In this document: positions 33,343 through 47,216 of the stretch, one piece after another
How the letters are laid out: each line of letters opens with the position of its first letter
Position numbering within the stretch: position 1 is the first letter of the stretch
Source of the DNA: Carex sylvatica
Lineage: Eukaryota > Streptophyta > Magnoliopsida > Poales > Cyperaceae
Assembly (NCBI GenBank): GCA_964058845.1
Contig: CAXKVR010000194.1
Coordinates: forward strand, 25,609 to 89,608
Direction of reading: 5' to 3'
DNA: 64,000 bases
Position numbers and translations under genes: made by a program
Notes under the pieces: model-generated
What the model saw: the letters and a program-made list of their open reading frames with translations, nothing else
Told to the model about the DNA's origin: nothing
Database searches by the model: none

Positions 33343-36300
33343 TTAAGCAATGGGTAGTTGGTAGGAGGAAGAGGTAATAGGATAAGCGATTTTAGACAAG
33401 GGGCCATGTCCTTGGCCTAGTGAGTGGATGTCTCGAACTATGTCAAAAACTGCCTCAGGCTGGGCCAATTTTAGCGCATTTTCTGACATCCTCTTCAGCT
33501 CTTCAGATTCAGACCCAAACCAACTAGCAACTAGTGAGGCTGTCTCTTTTGGGCTTTTGGAGAAGACGCCTGCTCCGTTATCAACCACATAAGGGACATT
33601 GCCAACTTCCTGTCGAAGAATTTGAAGTTTGGCATGACATCAACTATCTGCAAAATGTAGTTTATAATACCACTAAAAAAAGGGTTTAAATACAAACCTG
33701 TCCGGGGATGAAGTCGTTAAGGATAATTGGGAGCCCTCTTATTAAGGCCTCTGCTATTGTACCAGGCCCAGCCTATAATTAAGAGAAAAGGTGTTATAAA
33801 CACAAAAAACAGCAGGGAAATGGGATGATCACTATATTAATAGATGCAGATACCTTTGTTATAATGCAATCACATGACCCCATCCACTTCTCCATTTGCG
33901 TCTCAAATCCCCTAATCTGTAGCATAGAAAGTTTTAATCAGAGAACAGAATTGTTCCATTAATATAATACAACCTTGCATTCATTTTTGTAAGGTTTTCC
34001 ACACCTTGACTGGAATTTTCCACTCGAGTGATTCAAGTGAGGAACTCAGAGTTTTGTTGCGGCCACAAATTACAATGAGCTGACCAATCGGCTTATTCTG
34101 CTCCTTGTCAAACAAAGCCTCGCCAAGAGCCTTGGCCGTCTTTTTGACGGGCCCCATCCCTTCACCGCCTCCCATCAGAAGGACAGCTGGCAGATCGGCA
34201 TCCATTTGTAATTCTTCTCTCAGTTCCTCCTACAACAGTGGTAAAGTAAAATTTTAAAGGGCTGTACCAATAAAAAATTGTTGTGAAATTCCAAAGCATC
34301 TCAACACTATAAATAAAAATAAGTCCCTGTTCTACTGAGAAACTAGATATCGAGTGTTAACTATATTAGTTATATTACAACAAAAGCATTCTGAAACACA
34401 AAGCCCCTCTATTCTTTTCCTTTAATTACACATAATAAAAATGATGCACGACCCCTTGCACAAAACAAAAGCTTGTTATAAAGGTTCATAGTTTGCGAGT
34501 TGAAAAAATTGGTAGTTAACCTATTTTAAATAAGGACACTTTTGCGATTTTCTTAAATCTTATCAACGAGCACCATTCGATTTCTTGGTATATAGACTCA
34601 TGTGCAAAATTTCCCAGAAATTTCTTTTTCTATGTAAGAAGGTATATGCCATACCTTGACAAGAACGGCACGGCAGAAGGACGGGCGAATTGGCAAGCCA
34701 AAAACTCGAACCTGAGAAGGCTCAAGCCCTTCAAGCAAAGCCCGCTTCGATACCTCTTCAGAGGGGCAGTAGCATCTATTGACACCAGCATGGAACCTGA
34801 AATTAATTTCAATTGTCATGGAACCAAATAATATGTGGGATACACTTATTATATGCAATCAATCTTACTGTACCATGTGGGATGGCATGTATTGAGGTCG
34901 GTTATGACAGTGACAAATACGACTCTGTTTTGAAGACCTTGCCATTTGAGCACCCATAAAGGAATATGTTGCATGAGCGGATGCACACTAATTATTATAT
35001 CTGGCTTGTATTTCTTAAGACCAGCCTCGACCTTCCTTCACCACAAGAAAAAAAAATAGAAGAAACAATAAGAAGAATATTTAAGGGGTAGAAAAGATGA
35101 CCCTTTGAAAAATGTGGTAGGGTCATTCTGGGTGCAAGTTCGTCCAAATTGACCATAGCAAATGAATGAACTTTATATAAAATTAGATTGATGTAAACAA
35201 CGGCCTCAAAATGATCCTATCATTATCAGAGATATTGCTCCCTTTTTTTTTGGCTTTCCTCAATCAAGCAACAAGTTGGCTTTTAGTGCAAGTTGGTGGG
35301 GTATGAACAGAGCTGGTTTGTATAAAAATATGCCTAACCACATTTATATAATTGAACATGTCAACATGGAGCATGTTTTCAATAGAGAGCAAAAAAGGAG
35401 ACAGATCTACAATTGATAAATACTAGCAAGATATTTCACCCCACCCCACAGCCAAATGTTTCTAAAGCAACTGTATTTTTTTTTTTTTTTGGTTATAGAT
35501 CTGTATCTCACCGTGCACACCTGGCTCCATTAATGTTGGATGGTTTAGTAATTACAAAGCATGTTTCCACTAATTAATCCCCGTAATTCCCCAACATTCT
35601 CCAAATTTCAATTATAATTTTTAGGAACCATAAGTTTTGAAAACCTAATTGCAACTTGATGTACTCCTTTCCATCTTGAGCTAAAAATTAAGAGCATGTT
35701 AACCACTTTCACTAAAGAAAATGCCCAGGCACATGACACAATAAAATTGCCTAATAAGTATCAATTATTTGAAAAATATATAATAAATAACAATGATACC
35801 AAATGCCACCAATTTTACCAATAAAATCCTGCCATCCTTGAAGGCATTTTTTCTTATCAAGGCCACAGGCTCAACCATTAAATTCACAACCAGATGAGAA
35901 GGTTGCCAACGCTCAACCATTAAATTCACAGGCATTTTTTCTTATCATGGCAATGAAGTCTGTGATGGCTATTAATCATGAAATCAAAAATTACAACGAG
36001 AAAAGATAAACAAATAAATGCTTACTTGGCGTAGACGGCAGCAAGAGCAGAAAGATAGAGACAATGGACCCAGCGAGGGGATGTGCCATGGAAGGCAAAC
36101 TTCCATAGTTGGACATGTTTCACCATGAACTTGTATGAGCTCTCCATGTTATTCAGTGGCCACCCAGCATGGTCTTTGCACAGATCCTTGACAAACACCT
36201 GCAAATTCAAGATTTAAAAAGTTAGAAACAAAAGAGATCATTCGTGAAGACCAAAGGTCAAAACCATTGGACAAAGCTGGCCCAATACATGCTAACCCGT

Positions 36301-36974
36301 TGACTGGAACGATTGTTTGGTAAAACACAGAGGTCCATCAGGAAATCCAAAATTAAGTTAAGTCTAAATTTGTCAAGAACTTGCATAATGTGAAATCTCC
36401 ATGTTCAAATTTGAATTGCGGTGGTGTTAAGGATGAGGTATGAACCATTTCGAAAAGGGGAACATAAATTATTTACTATTATTGTTCAACAAAATCTTCT
36501 TGTGGAAAATGTACCTGAAATTTTCCCTCTTTACCTCTTTCTAGACAAAAGGTAAAATCAGAAACGATAGAACACAAACCAAATAAAAATCGAAAGTTAT
36601 CTTACCTTATATTCATCACCGTACTCGATCTGAAACGCATTTCGAATTGCCTCGGCTGAAGCACGGTGACCCCCGCCAGTATCGCTCATTAAAATCAAAA
36701 CATTCTTGGTTTTCTCAGCTCCGATCTGCTCCAATTCAACAATTCCTTCTTCTTCCTCGCCCCAGCTACACCCCATCTCATCTTCATCGAGGTCGCATGA
36801 ACCAGTACGATTTGTGCCGATCCCAGCCAAGCCACCACCTTCGCCGCTGTAGGAGAAGCTCTTCTTTCGGTACTTCTTCTTCAGCCTCTGTTGTTCTTGG
36901 TAATCTTGTACGCTCTGTAGCACGACTTCCCTAATGGATCTCCATTTCCCAGGGGTTTGAGTATCAACCGACAT
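33343..36974 (-). CDS. Monogalactosyldiacylglycerol synthase, type B (MGD2/MGD3-like), 8 exons
   Basis: Minus-strand exons 36606-36974, 36026-36198, 34874-35035, 34655-34796, 34005-34229, 33854-33916, 33698-33772 and 33343-33609 join in phase to 491 residues. The enzyme (GT28 family) moves galactose from UDP-galactose to diacylglycerol, making the galactolipid MGDG at the plastid envelope. Landmarks: [10 protein letters not shown] at 96-105 (N-terminal domain), [21 protein letters not shown]-like [24 protein letters not shown], and the C-terminal UDP-sugar region [16 protein letters not shown] and [14 protein letters not shown]. The N-terminus (1-90) is basic then acidic and lacks a long chloroplast transit peptide, which separates type B (outer envelope) from type A enzymes. 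Type B genes are usually phosphate-starvation induced; I did not find a convincing PHR1 site. All introns have GT-AG borders. Confidence 0.95.
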
Positions 36975-37113
36975 GACCGCGGCTGAAGCTTCTCTCCGCT
37001 CCTCTCTCGGAGTCTTGGTCTTCTCTCTCTGACGTGAGAGAGAGACGTTCGAGGGAGGAGAGAGGAGGAGAGGTTAGAGCGTTGGAAAGGAGGTTGGGAG
37101 AGAGAAGAGAGGT

Positions 37114-37124
37114 TATTTATATAT
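37114..37124 (-). promoter_or_regulatory. Candidate TATA box of MGDG synthase gene
   Basis: Minus-strand ATATATAAAT, about 140 bp upstream of the start codon and followed by a pyrimidine-rich leader (minus sense, 37000-37110). Confidence 0.5.
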
Positions 37125-37130
37125 TCGGGG

Positions 37131-38398
37131 ACCAACGGTTGTGAGCTTGTGCAGAGCTGGGAGAGTCCGAGCTGGCACCGGACAAATTTGGGGGAGGGGC
37201 AAGACTCAGAAGAATGATTTTGGGAAGGTAAATTTATGAATCATACGAGGAACGATTAACATCTGTTTTAGAAGGTAAAAGATAAAAGAGCTCCAGTTTG
37301 TACACAGTGGATACAAGATCAAAGTTAGTTTGTGATGTATTCACCTACAGAGTTTGATGAGCTTAACTCTAAAAGTATATCAAATCAGTTTTAAATGACA
37401 AATTAAAATTATTAAAATCTATTTTTTTTATGAGTGCTGCATGTACATACAAAATTTCAACGGTTTGAATTTTATTTTCTTTATGACTTTATAGTAAATA
37501 AATTTATAACTTTTAAAATTTTGTATTTACATACATTATACATTATTCATGAAGTATATAAATTTCAATGATTTAAATTTTTTATTTGAAACTGATTTGA
37601 TATACTTTTGAGTTTGCTCCTACCCTATCTTTGCTCGTGAGTACAGTACATACATTATTATTTTATTTCGCGTGTACAACTTAACAAGGTGATTGTAATC
37701 TTTTACTTTAGACCCTCGTCTTGGGTAAATTGATACGTTTCTTTTACTTGTTCAATCTTTTCCCAAATAAATTAATAGAATTAATATATGAAATGATACT
37801 TACTTAATTGATCAGGTTATTAGGATAAAGAGTCAAATAAATACAATACAACCATATTCTTGCACAAATTAAAATTCATTTAAAAGAAGAATATCAGAAA
37901 GAAAGGGGGTATGGATGTAAAACAGGAGGGTGTAGACGCAAATTTAACTGAAAGGGACAGAAAAACAAATGGCGACCGTGTTTTAGATACTGGAATAATT
38001 CCCATGGAACGGGAATATTAAGGCACCGGGTGCCGCGACAGGTGGTTTGTGCTGGAATGTGCTGGCCGTTAGATTCGTATCTTTCTCGGGGAAAGATGCT
38101 CCGTGCGGTGCATGATTAATTTCCAAATGACACGACGCGTGCGATGCGAGGGAGGATTGTTAAGGAGAACAGGTATTGACTCGTGTAAACCGAGTCGGTC
38201 CATTTGACCAATTTTACCTGACTTGACTTAATGTACAAGTACTCTGTTTTCACATTGAGTGTACATTTGTTGGAAGGAATGTACAGTAACGGAAGTTTGT
38301 TACTTATTTTTAACGCAAATTAAAAGAAGTACGCAGTGGAAAGCCAGAAGCATTGCCAAAGTACATTGCAGGTAACCATTTATAACTGTTATTCGTTA
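37131..38398. other. Intergenic, holds foldback MITE type F copy 2
   Basis: No gene. A foldback element at about 37319-37642 runs from CAAAGTTAGTTTGTGATG to CCCTATCTTTG, with arms like those at 31384-31772. The rest is AT-rich without visible structure. Confidence 0.45.
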
Positions 38399-38572
38399 GG
38401 GTATATTTAGATGAAACAAGAAATAGAATAAGAATAGAATTAATTTTAAGTTTGAGAATAATAGTTAATTTAATTTTTTATTGGATTAGTAGAATAGTGA
38501 GCTAACTATAAGATTAATAAAAAATAGTGAGTTATTGTTATTTTTGTTCCATCCAAACATCCAATAACTCAA
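38399..38572. mobile_element. Short MITE related to that at 30696
   Basis: Ends GGGTATATTTAGATGAAAC and GTTCCATCCAAACATCC are imperfect inverted repeats of the same TTTGGATG type; the interior is AT-rich. Confidence 0.45.
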
Positions 38573-40519
38573 AAAAAATAATGTTATTTTTGAATTAGTG
38601 CTATTTTAAGTGTTTTGAGGGCTACTGTTTTTAAGCACATATTTTTTAACTAGGACAACTTTTATTTGATTATAACAATATTGTCCTTAATTAATTATTT
38701 TTTCTTTTTTTTGCATAAACCTCATATCTAGATAATGAATTACTTGTGTAACTAATAATAAATTACAAATATATTTTTTATTTTTTTTGTCTGCAATAAA
38801 TAATAACCGCTGTTTATGAATTAAAATTTCTTTAACTAACATTACAGTAATTAAATCATATAATAAAAAAATATGAAAGATTTATGAATTTGGATGCAGA
38901 TATATTATCATTGTTTTCTCCAATAAAAAAATGATTGTCCAAATTTGTGAAAAGAAGAGAAGGGGAGGAGAGAAAATAAAAGATGGAAGGAATGAGGATA
39001 ACTATTGGCATAAATAACTATTAAAATTTCTTTCTTTGTTCTTCTTGCTTCCCCTCCCTTCATCTATTTTTTTTTAATAAAAAGTTGAGTTTGCGGTGAG
39101 AAATAAAATATAAAATTAATTAGTAGTTAGCCCAAAAACCATAACCATATAACTTGTGTTGTTATTGGCTAATAAAGGAAGAATGAAGCTATGCTTTTAT
39201 TTTTTTAAAATTTAATAATTTAAAATTTAAATCATAAACGTCAAAAAAAAAACCGTTAAATGTGATCTATATTATTTTCTCTACGTGCTTATAAAATATT
39301 ATCATGTTTCAATTTTATTTTTATGTAAATCAATAAGTTCAAAAATCAACGTCTAAAAATTATCCACATTAGTATGTTTTTACAAGCTCTTAATGACAAT
39401 CAGAATAAAGTTGAAATGTCATAATTTTTTACATGTACATAGATAAAATGATGTATATCATATCTGACGATTTTATTTTGATTTGTAGGTTTTATAAAAT
39501 AGAGGTATGATAAAGACATTTGAACCCTCTATTTTTCTTAAATAAAAAGTTACCGTTAGAATTGTGTGTATAAATACACCATGCACGACATGTATAAACA
39601 ATGAGATGAAAATATAATGTATTTTTACAATAAGCCATTTTGTATCTACTCTTTTCTCTAAAATTCAACGGTTTGTAAGCAAGTAAATCAGTGTCGATTC
39701 CTCCTCTCTTCTTCTCCGTCATTTTCTAGAACATATCTCCTATAGTTTGGTGACCAATCGAAGAAACTCAGTCAATTAATACTATTATACTAACTGTATC
39801 TAGAGTTGGTCAAATATAAATAATCGACAATGAGGTCATGAGTATTGAAATAGAACTCATCCACCTATTCTTTAAGTTCGAATTAAATCTTCTTAAATCT
39901 CATTTATCTTTTCTGGATGTGACTTCTTCAAAGCATTCATCCACCTATTCTTTAAGTTCGTATTAAATCTTCTTAAATCTCTTTTAAACCGGGCCCAACA
40001 ACCTTCTCTCTTACACACCCCAACTTTAAAATCTCATCGATCCTGTTACAGGAATTCGCATCCTATCAGATATCTCATATTTTGCGCGACTTTTTGGAAA
40101 ATCTCAACTGTTCAAATACGTTCTGCACGAATCTCAATAATATTGGCGACTTCCGGGCTTCAGTTGTGCAGACTTCATTGGACAGCATGAAAATGGAGAC
40201 GAGCCCAACCCGTTTGGAAACGCATAAACGACCCGCATCAAACGCAGTAGAATACTCACGGCCGCACCAAAATCAATTAGGTGATTATTTGGAATACAGA
40301 ATCTGTTTTAAAGATTCGTGTCAGATTAAAAACGACGACTCAGATCTCATTCCACCCGGTCAGGTATTGCACTGGATATAAGTTGACACAGACACCAGAA
40401 TTGCTCCCTCCCTGATGCATCTCTTTTAACGAATCACCAAACACTTGAGCTTGGCTGGGATCAGAACCCCGCCAGTCCCTGATCCCGACCCCGTCACTCT
40501 CTTTCCGGCGAGATCGGAA
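38573..40519. other. Intergenic upstream of galactosyltransferase gene
   Basis: No supported gene. An 80-bp-step direct duplication carries CATCCACCTATTCTTTAAG (39858 and 39938). A segment at 40055-40136 matches the one near 32005-32150. ORFs at 40082-40381 and 40340-40903 are not supported. Confidence 0.4.
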
Positions 40520-42960
40520 ATGGATATCGGCGGTGGAGGCCACCTGCCCGGGCGAGAGACGCTGGCCAGCGCCTTGAAGAAAGAGCGCCGATCGAAATCG
40601 CATTTCAAGTCTTTCAGCTCCAATTCTTCCTCCGGGAAGGCACCGCTCATCATGGGATTCTTGTCCTGCCTGGCCTGGCTTTATGTTGCTGGGAGGTAAT
40701 TTCTTAATTTGGTTTAATTTTGTTATCTTACTCAATTTATTTTTGTGTGAGATGGATCTTAGGAATTGAGTTAGTATGCTTTGAATGTGAAGTGAGAATT
40801 CAAGTTTGGCATCTGAATATATCCAGATTTTACTGATTTCCTTTTTTTTTCTTATGAAATTCCAGATTGTGGCAGGACTCTCAGAACAGGATCCTTCTCT
40901 CAAGTCTTCTTGAGAAAAATTTGAACAATGTATGGATCTCTTTCTCTCTCACGCACAATGTATATATGAACCTTTTAATGAAATTTATTTTTATTATTTT
41001 GATAATGATTCAGGTCCCAAAAGTTTTAACAACCGAGGATAAGCTAAGAACACTTGGATGCGAGTAATTTCCCATCACTGTAACAAATTTCAATAAAAAA
41101 TAGCCTCACTATTTTTTCAACAATTTACTTTAGTAAAGTTCAGAGAGCTTGTTTCTTGACCCCTTGATTAATATAGTGACATCGGAAGGAGAATAGTAGA
41201 GGCTGAGATGGAGTTAACACTTGCTAAAAGCCAAGGTTTCTTGCACAGCAATGCATCTGCTTCTTCAGGGAAGAAGCTTCTTGCAGTGATCGGTGTTTAC
41301 ACTGGATTTGGGAGCCATCTCAAAAGAAATGTCTTTCGTGGTTCATGGATGCCGAGAGGTCAGTCTCTGACATAAAAATTTCATGTAAATTTTGCCTGTT
41401 TGTTGTTAATTTTTTTTGCCCTTGCTTTGGGCTAATTCAAATTCCAGGAGATGCACTGAAAAAGCTCAAGGAAAGGGGTGTGATCATACGCTTTGTGATT
41501 GGCCGCAGGTTTGGCTCCAATAACTTTTAAAGCTTTTCAATTCAATAGCCATTCAAATTTGGATTAATTTACCACTGAGTTATTCTGAATTTGCAGTGCT
41601 AACCGAGGCGATAGTTTAGACCGTATAATTGACAAGGAAAACCGTAAAACAAAAGATTTTTTGATCCTTGTAAGTATGTTGGTACTTCTATTTATCAATA
41701 TAATAAAACAAAGTAATAAAAATTTAAATATATTTTTACTTGGTGCATGTTTGAAAAGCTCAGCTGTCCTTGCTTGCTGGACCTTATTTATTGTTATTGT
41801 AGGAAAGTCATGAGGAAGCAACTGAGGAACTGCCGAGAAAGGCTAAATTTTTCTTCAGTGCGGCTGTTGAAACATGGGATGCTGAATTTTACGTCAAAGT
41901 TGATGATAATATTAATATTCAATTAGGTTTAACGCTTTTTCTATTTTAACTAATCAAGTATTGTCCTTTTGTCTTTTTTTATTCATTGCTATTTGGATAA
42001 ATTAGTGATTATTTTAGCTTGACATTCATTTTTTCACAAAGATGGTTTGATTGAGATTCTGGAAAGCCGCCGTGGTAATCAAGGCCTTTACATGGGATGC
42101 ATGAAATCTGGTTCCGTTATAACTGAAGAGTATGTTCTTTACTTCCTATAATAGCATATATGCTGTTATTTCTTTCACAAAATATCAGATTTGTTGCCTC
42201 GTACCCTATGTTTCTAACTTTTCATTTTTTTTTTTTTCTGTTTACAGGGGGAAGCAATGGTATGAACCTGAATGGTGGAAATTTGGAGATTCAAAAACGT
42301 GAGTTAGCATAACATTTTAATTGTCAGAATATATGTATTTTTTGTTTTTTAGAAATGCATTGGCTTATTTTGGGTTTGATCAGATATTTTCGGCATGCTT
42401 CTGGCACTCTGTTTATAATATCAAACAATTTGGCTCGGTATATCAACACAAACAGGTATATTGCTTCTTTATCATGTCTCTGACTATTGTTTCTTTTTCT
42501 AACATGATTGTAATAACACTTTTCTCTGGTTCTACTATTTTCCTTGATTAAACAGCAGTGTATGGTATACAATATCCCTATATGTTTTCTAAAATTCAAA
42601 CGAAATTAGTATCTGCAGAGAAACTTGGTATATGGTATTAATATGAACCAAGAACTACAATAGCACTTCCTTTTGTTGTTTCTCTCTTCTACTAAAATAT
42701 ATATATACATTTTTTTTCTGTTATGAAGTGCATCACTTGGGACCTATGCGCATGACGACACGTCGGTGGGGTCATGGATGATGGGTGTTGATGCAACTCA
42801 TGTTGATGATGACCGTCTTTGTTGTAGCAGCTCGAGACAAGGTAAATTTATTTTGAAGTGTAGTTTAATATACTTTCCAAAATCAAATTTGTTGGAACTA
42901 TGTAATGGTTTGGGTTTCTTTGTTTTCTTACCTGCAGAGAAAGTATGCTCACTGGCTTAA
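40520..42960 (+). CDS. Hydroxyproline O-galactosyltransferase, HPGT type (GT31), 12 exons
   Basis: Exons 40520-40695, 40866-40929, 41014-41063, 41177-41358, 41448-41508, 41597-41669, 41803-41926, 42042-42129, 42248-42298, 42384-42455, 42729-42841 and 42938-42960 join in phase to 358 residues. It is a Golgi type II membrane protein: basic N-terminus, membrane anchor at about 41-58, a DUF4094-like stem ([17 protein letters not shown]), then the GT31 domain ([38 protein letters not shown] with the metal-binding Asp pair at 236-237, [26 protein letters not shown]). HPGTs add the first galactose to hydroxyproline of arabinogalactan proteins. There is no galectin-like domain, which argues for HPGT rather than GALT2-6. 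The start is the first ATG before the basic region; the frame is open further upstream but has no earlier ATG. Confidence 0.94.
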
Positions 42961-43181
42961 GAGAGTTAATGCGAAGAGCTGCCTGTCCTAATTGGTAGTG
43001 TTTTGATTCAGCGCTTCTCAGCTTCTAGAGTGAAATATGAATTTCTCAACAGAGTTTGTAACATCAGGCTTACAGCCTTAACCGCAAAAACATTAGAAAG
43101 TGTAGAATATATTAGCTGGAACTGGGCTTTATCAATTGAGGAATAGTTGTTATGGACTGCACTTTACCGTGTTTTTATTTT

Positions 43182-43289
43182 GGGCTATGTTGGAATATTT
43201 GGGCTTTTAGTTTGGTTGGGCTATGTTGGAATATTTGGGCTTTTAGTTTGGTTGGGCTATGTTGTAATATTTGGGATTTTAGTTTGGGG
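43182..43289. repeat. 36-bp tandem repeat, three copies
   Basis: GGGCTATGTTGGAATATTTG recurs at 43182, 43218 and 43254, the last copy slightly diverged. It lies about 220 bp after the galactosyltransferase stop codon, possibly in the 3' UTR. Confidence 0.9.
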
Positions 43290-46142
43290 CAGCATGCTGA
43301 CAAAGCAACCTGTCAATGCTGTCGCATAGCTGATGGCTCCGTACCTCTGTCCAATGACGTGGCACCACTAGGCCGAAAAGTATATGATAGCGAAGAACTC
43401 GAACACAATTAGAACACACACACACACTTACTTAGGTTGAGCCTCCCCCCAGTACAAGAGAGATTATATAATATAAAATTAAAATACAAAGGGAATCTAG
43501 TAAGGATGATTTTGGAAAGCTTGAATGAGATGTTGATGGTTCAATGAGGAGGAATTGCTGACACTTGGTTTTTGAATAAGAAAGAAAGATCCGCAAGATA
43601 AACAGACAGACAACAGGTGTTTTCTTTCTAGAAAAAAGTATATAAAACAAAACAAAAAATGATGCTGCCGTCACTTTCAACTGTTAGTAGGAGAAGTGTA
43701 GTTACACTTTCACCTCAACTATTTGCCCAGATTAAAAAAATTGAGCACTATGGTGAAATACAGTGAATCAGGTGAACTATTTTCTTTTCTTTCCGAATAC
43801 ATCCAACAATAGAACTTTCAATGGGATTACGGCTTGCCCTCAATTGTAATTAAACAAAAAAGCTATGCAAGTACACGGAATATAAAATTGTTTTTTTTGC
43901 TCATTATCTCTAGAGTAATTATTATTTATAAATTATACTTGGCAAACTTTTATGCATTCATTTTGACTATATATTATTATAATGATTTTAGTTTATATTC
44001 CTTTAAAAATGATAAAGTTAATAATTATATATATATATTTTATATTTTGTGATATTATGTGCATGATGTGACTACAAAAATATGGCAAAAATATATATTT
44101 ATTTGTTTGCCATATTTTTGTTAGATTGTACAAGTTATCAGTTTATTAATTTTAACAAATAAATGTAGAATATAGAGAAGACTAATACTTAGAAAAAAGA
44201 TAAAGTACGATAAGATTAATTTTAAATGAAACACTTGCGCTCTATATGTATCGTATTCATTGACACCCTATTTGTTGACTGAAATTAAGTGTCTTTGTGA
44301 TTAGTTTCCTCTCTTAATTAATTATGTGGTTCCTCTCTAATTAAGGGAGGTCATTACAAAGTCATGTTCCTATTCTTCTTTTTAATAAAAGTTAGAGATC
44401 AAAACTAAATTGTTTAATATCTACACATAATTTTTTCATTTGAGTTTTGATTTGTAACCTCTCACGGCATATTAACATCCGCTTTTCTATATAATTTAGA
44501 ACAAACAAAATACTATGAATATTATAAAATTGACCTCATTAGTAATGTAAATGTTCAACTCATGTAAGAAGAGACATCTAAAAAACAAATGTGGAAATTA
44601 ACGAAAGCCCTTGGATCATTTGATTCCGTACAATTGGAGAGGACTCCAAGTGTCCAACCAAGCTTCGTAGGCAAAGTAACTTCATCAATATTTTATTCGA
44701 ATTATATATGAAAATTTAGTACGGATTTTAACTTCTTTTTTCTATAAAATTCATAATTTTAATATATTCATATAATTATAAAAATAAATTATTTCTCGAA
44801 CTAATTTACATTATATTCAAATTTATCACCACGTTTTAATTTATGAATTAATTTATCAAATACGGTAAGATCAGATAATCAGATAAATAGATTTTATTAT
44901 GACTTGAAAATGGATTTTTTTTTTAAATCGAACCAAATTTAATACTTTCAACTGAACAAGTACTATTGAATTATTTTTTTTATAAAAAAAAACATCTCAA
45001 CTCCACCGATCTGCAGGATTAGTGAATACAAAAATGCATTTGCTCCACCAGGATTGGTGAAGTCATTTTATGACTCATCTATACAATTATACAATTTAAT
45101 CACATAAAAAAAATAGCAAATAGGCAATTGTGTTTTTGTCTCCACCGATCATATGGATTGGTGAAATTTGTTTTTTTTATAAAAATCAAATCAATAATGC
45201 TTGTTTCGTTGAAATATTTGAAATTAATTTTATTTAAAGAAAAATCTCCAAAATGGTACGAATTGCTTATCGAGATGAGGTACTACATTTTGGGTCGAGA
45301 TGTGCCCATTGGTGAATTTATTCTATAATTTCGATGATACTATAAAGTATGTATATTGAAATGTGATCTATATAACATGTATATCAAAATACACGTAAAA
45401 TAAATTTAATTTCATGATATTTTATGTATTCATCAATTGAGTTCAACTTTGTAATGATCTATATTTAATGTCTTTAATTAATAATAAATATCAAATTATA
45501 TTTTTGCATTAATATATAACCAATTTATATATCTAGCAAAGCATCTCAAAAACTTCTATACTTTTATAAGAGTTTTGACTCGGATTAAAAAAATATAATT
45601 TAAAATTACTAATTTATTTTATTGTCAATGAACCTATCAACCCTTCACTTGAAATGGAATATGGATTCAGTTGTTTTCATTATTTTACTTATCTAATTTT
45701 TTGATCGATTAATCCGTTATTTTTATTATTGTATTGATCAGCAACTTTTTATAATTTATTAATTCTTCGGTGACCCTTTTGTTATAATATATCGGTTAGG
45801 GTCTGCTTCTAAATTAGAAAAACAACAATAAGAAAAAAAAAACAGAGAAAAAAGTGAAAAAAAATGGTTAATTTTTATTTTTAAAGGGAGGGAAAAAAAT
45901 TTGGACGAATTCTCTCCATTCATCCTTATTCATTTTTTTTCATCTTTTATAATTTTAAATAGAAGCAAGATAATGTTTCTCTTTCCTTTTTATTCTTTCT
46001 TTTCCTCTCCATTCAGCCTCTTCTGTCAACTGGAGAGCACGTCCGCCTTAGTGACACACTTTAAACTTTAAACTCTTGTATCTAAAAAATAAAAAAAATA
46101 GACACCAACTGTATCCGACCAAGGGACCATGTTGTATTCAGA
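43290..46142. other. Intergenic, AT-rich
   Basis: No gene or repeat ends recognised. Short related words CTCCACCGATC and GGATTGGTGAA recur at about 45000-45170. Confidence 0.35.
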
Positions 46143-46150
46143 GTACATAC

Positions 46151-47216
46151 TAGGGGTTTGCTAACGGGTAACGGCCGGGCGGTCTGGGTATACCTGGGAT
46201 CGGGCACAGGTACGGGTCGGGTACGGGTATCACGGGTATATTTTTCAAAATCCGTGCCCGTGGTACCCTTGACGGACAGGGCGGTCCGAGTACCCGGTCC
46301 GGTTTTTTTTTTTTTTTTTCTTCTTTCTCTGTGTTTTTTTTTTCTGCTTTTTTTTTTCTGTTTTTTTTTTACGGTGTTGTAGGAATATCATTACATGTTT
46401 ATAATTCGACTTTTAAAATCAAAATAGTTCAATATCAAATAGTGTATATAAATAAATAAAATTTGTAACTTATATATAAAAATTATTCATGCGAAAATTT
46501 GTATATTTATTCGCCTAAATACAAATGTATTTATTTATTTATTTCTTTACACGAGCCATTTTATTTTATTTTCAAATTCTCATTCTAATTATATAGTTTC
46601 ATAATTTATTTATATCTCGAAATTTTTAGTTTACATTTTAAATTGATAATATATTTTCTAAACATTAATTTATTTTTAATAGGTTAAATAAAATATAATT
46701 AAATCAGAAACTTTAAAACAATAAATAAAAAAACAGAATTTAAAAAACAAAAATTAAAAAACAGAATTTAAAAAGCAGAATTTAAAAAACAGAAATTAAA
46801 AAACAGAAATTAAAAAACAGAATTTAAAAAACAGAATTTAAAAAACAGAATTTAAAAAACAGAAATTAAAAAACAGAATTTAAAAAACAGAATTTAAAAA
46901 ACAGAAATTAAAAAAACAGAATAATAAAAAGGGGGGAAATTTGAAAATTTTGAAATAAAAAAAAAAACGGGTACGGGCACGGGCACGGGTACGGGTACAC
47001 GGGTTCACGGGCACAGGCACTAGGGTATACGGGTACGGGTAATCCGGTCCGGGTATGGTCGGATTTTTTTCCGAAAGGGCGTACCCTACCCGTTTTATGC
47101 CCGTACTCGTGTACCCGTTTACCCGACCTATACCCGGGCTCGGGCATGGGTACCCCGGGTAGCGGGACGGGCGGGTCGGGTACGGGCGGCCCGGGTCGTG
47201 TTTTTGCAACGCACTA
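46151..47216. mobile_element. Non-autonomous hAT element, copy 1
   Basis: 1066 bp with exact 8-bp target duplications GTACATAC at 46143-46150 and 47217-47224. Ends TAGGGGTTTGC and GCAACGCACTA are imperfect inverted repeats. About 170 bp at the left and 250 bp at the right are packed with CGGGTAC-type subterminal repeats, as expected for transposase sites. The interior is AT-rich with no transposase. Confidence 0.92.
46731..46923. repeat. Minisatellite inside hAT element
   Basis: About eleven copies of a 16-17-bp unit, AAAAAACAGAATTTA, with AATT/AAAT variants. Confidence 0.85.

Noticed and set aside
40340..40903. 187-residue minus-strand ORF and the ORF at 40082-40381
   Set aside because: The first is antisense to exon 1 of the galactosyltransferase gene and the second lies in its upstream region; neither has a recognisable motif.
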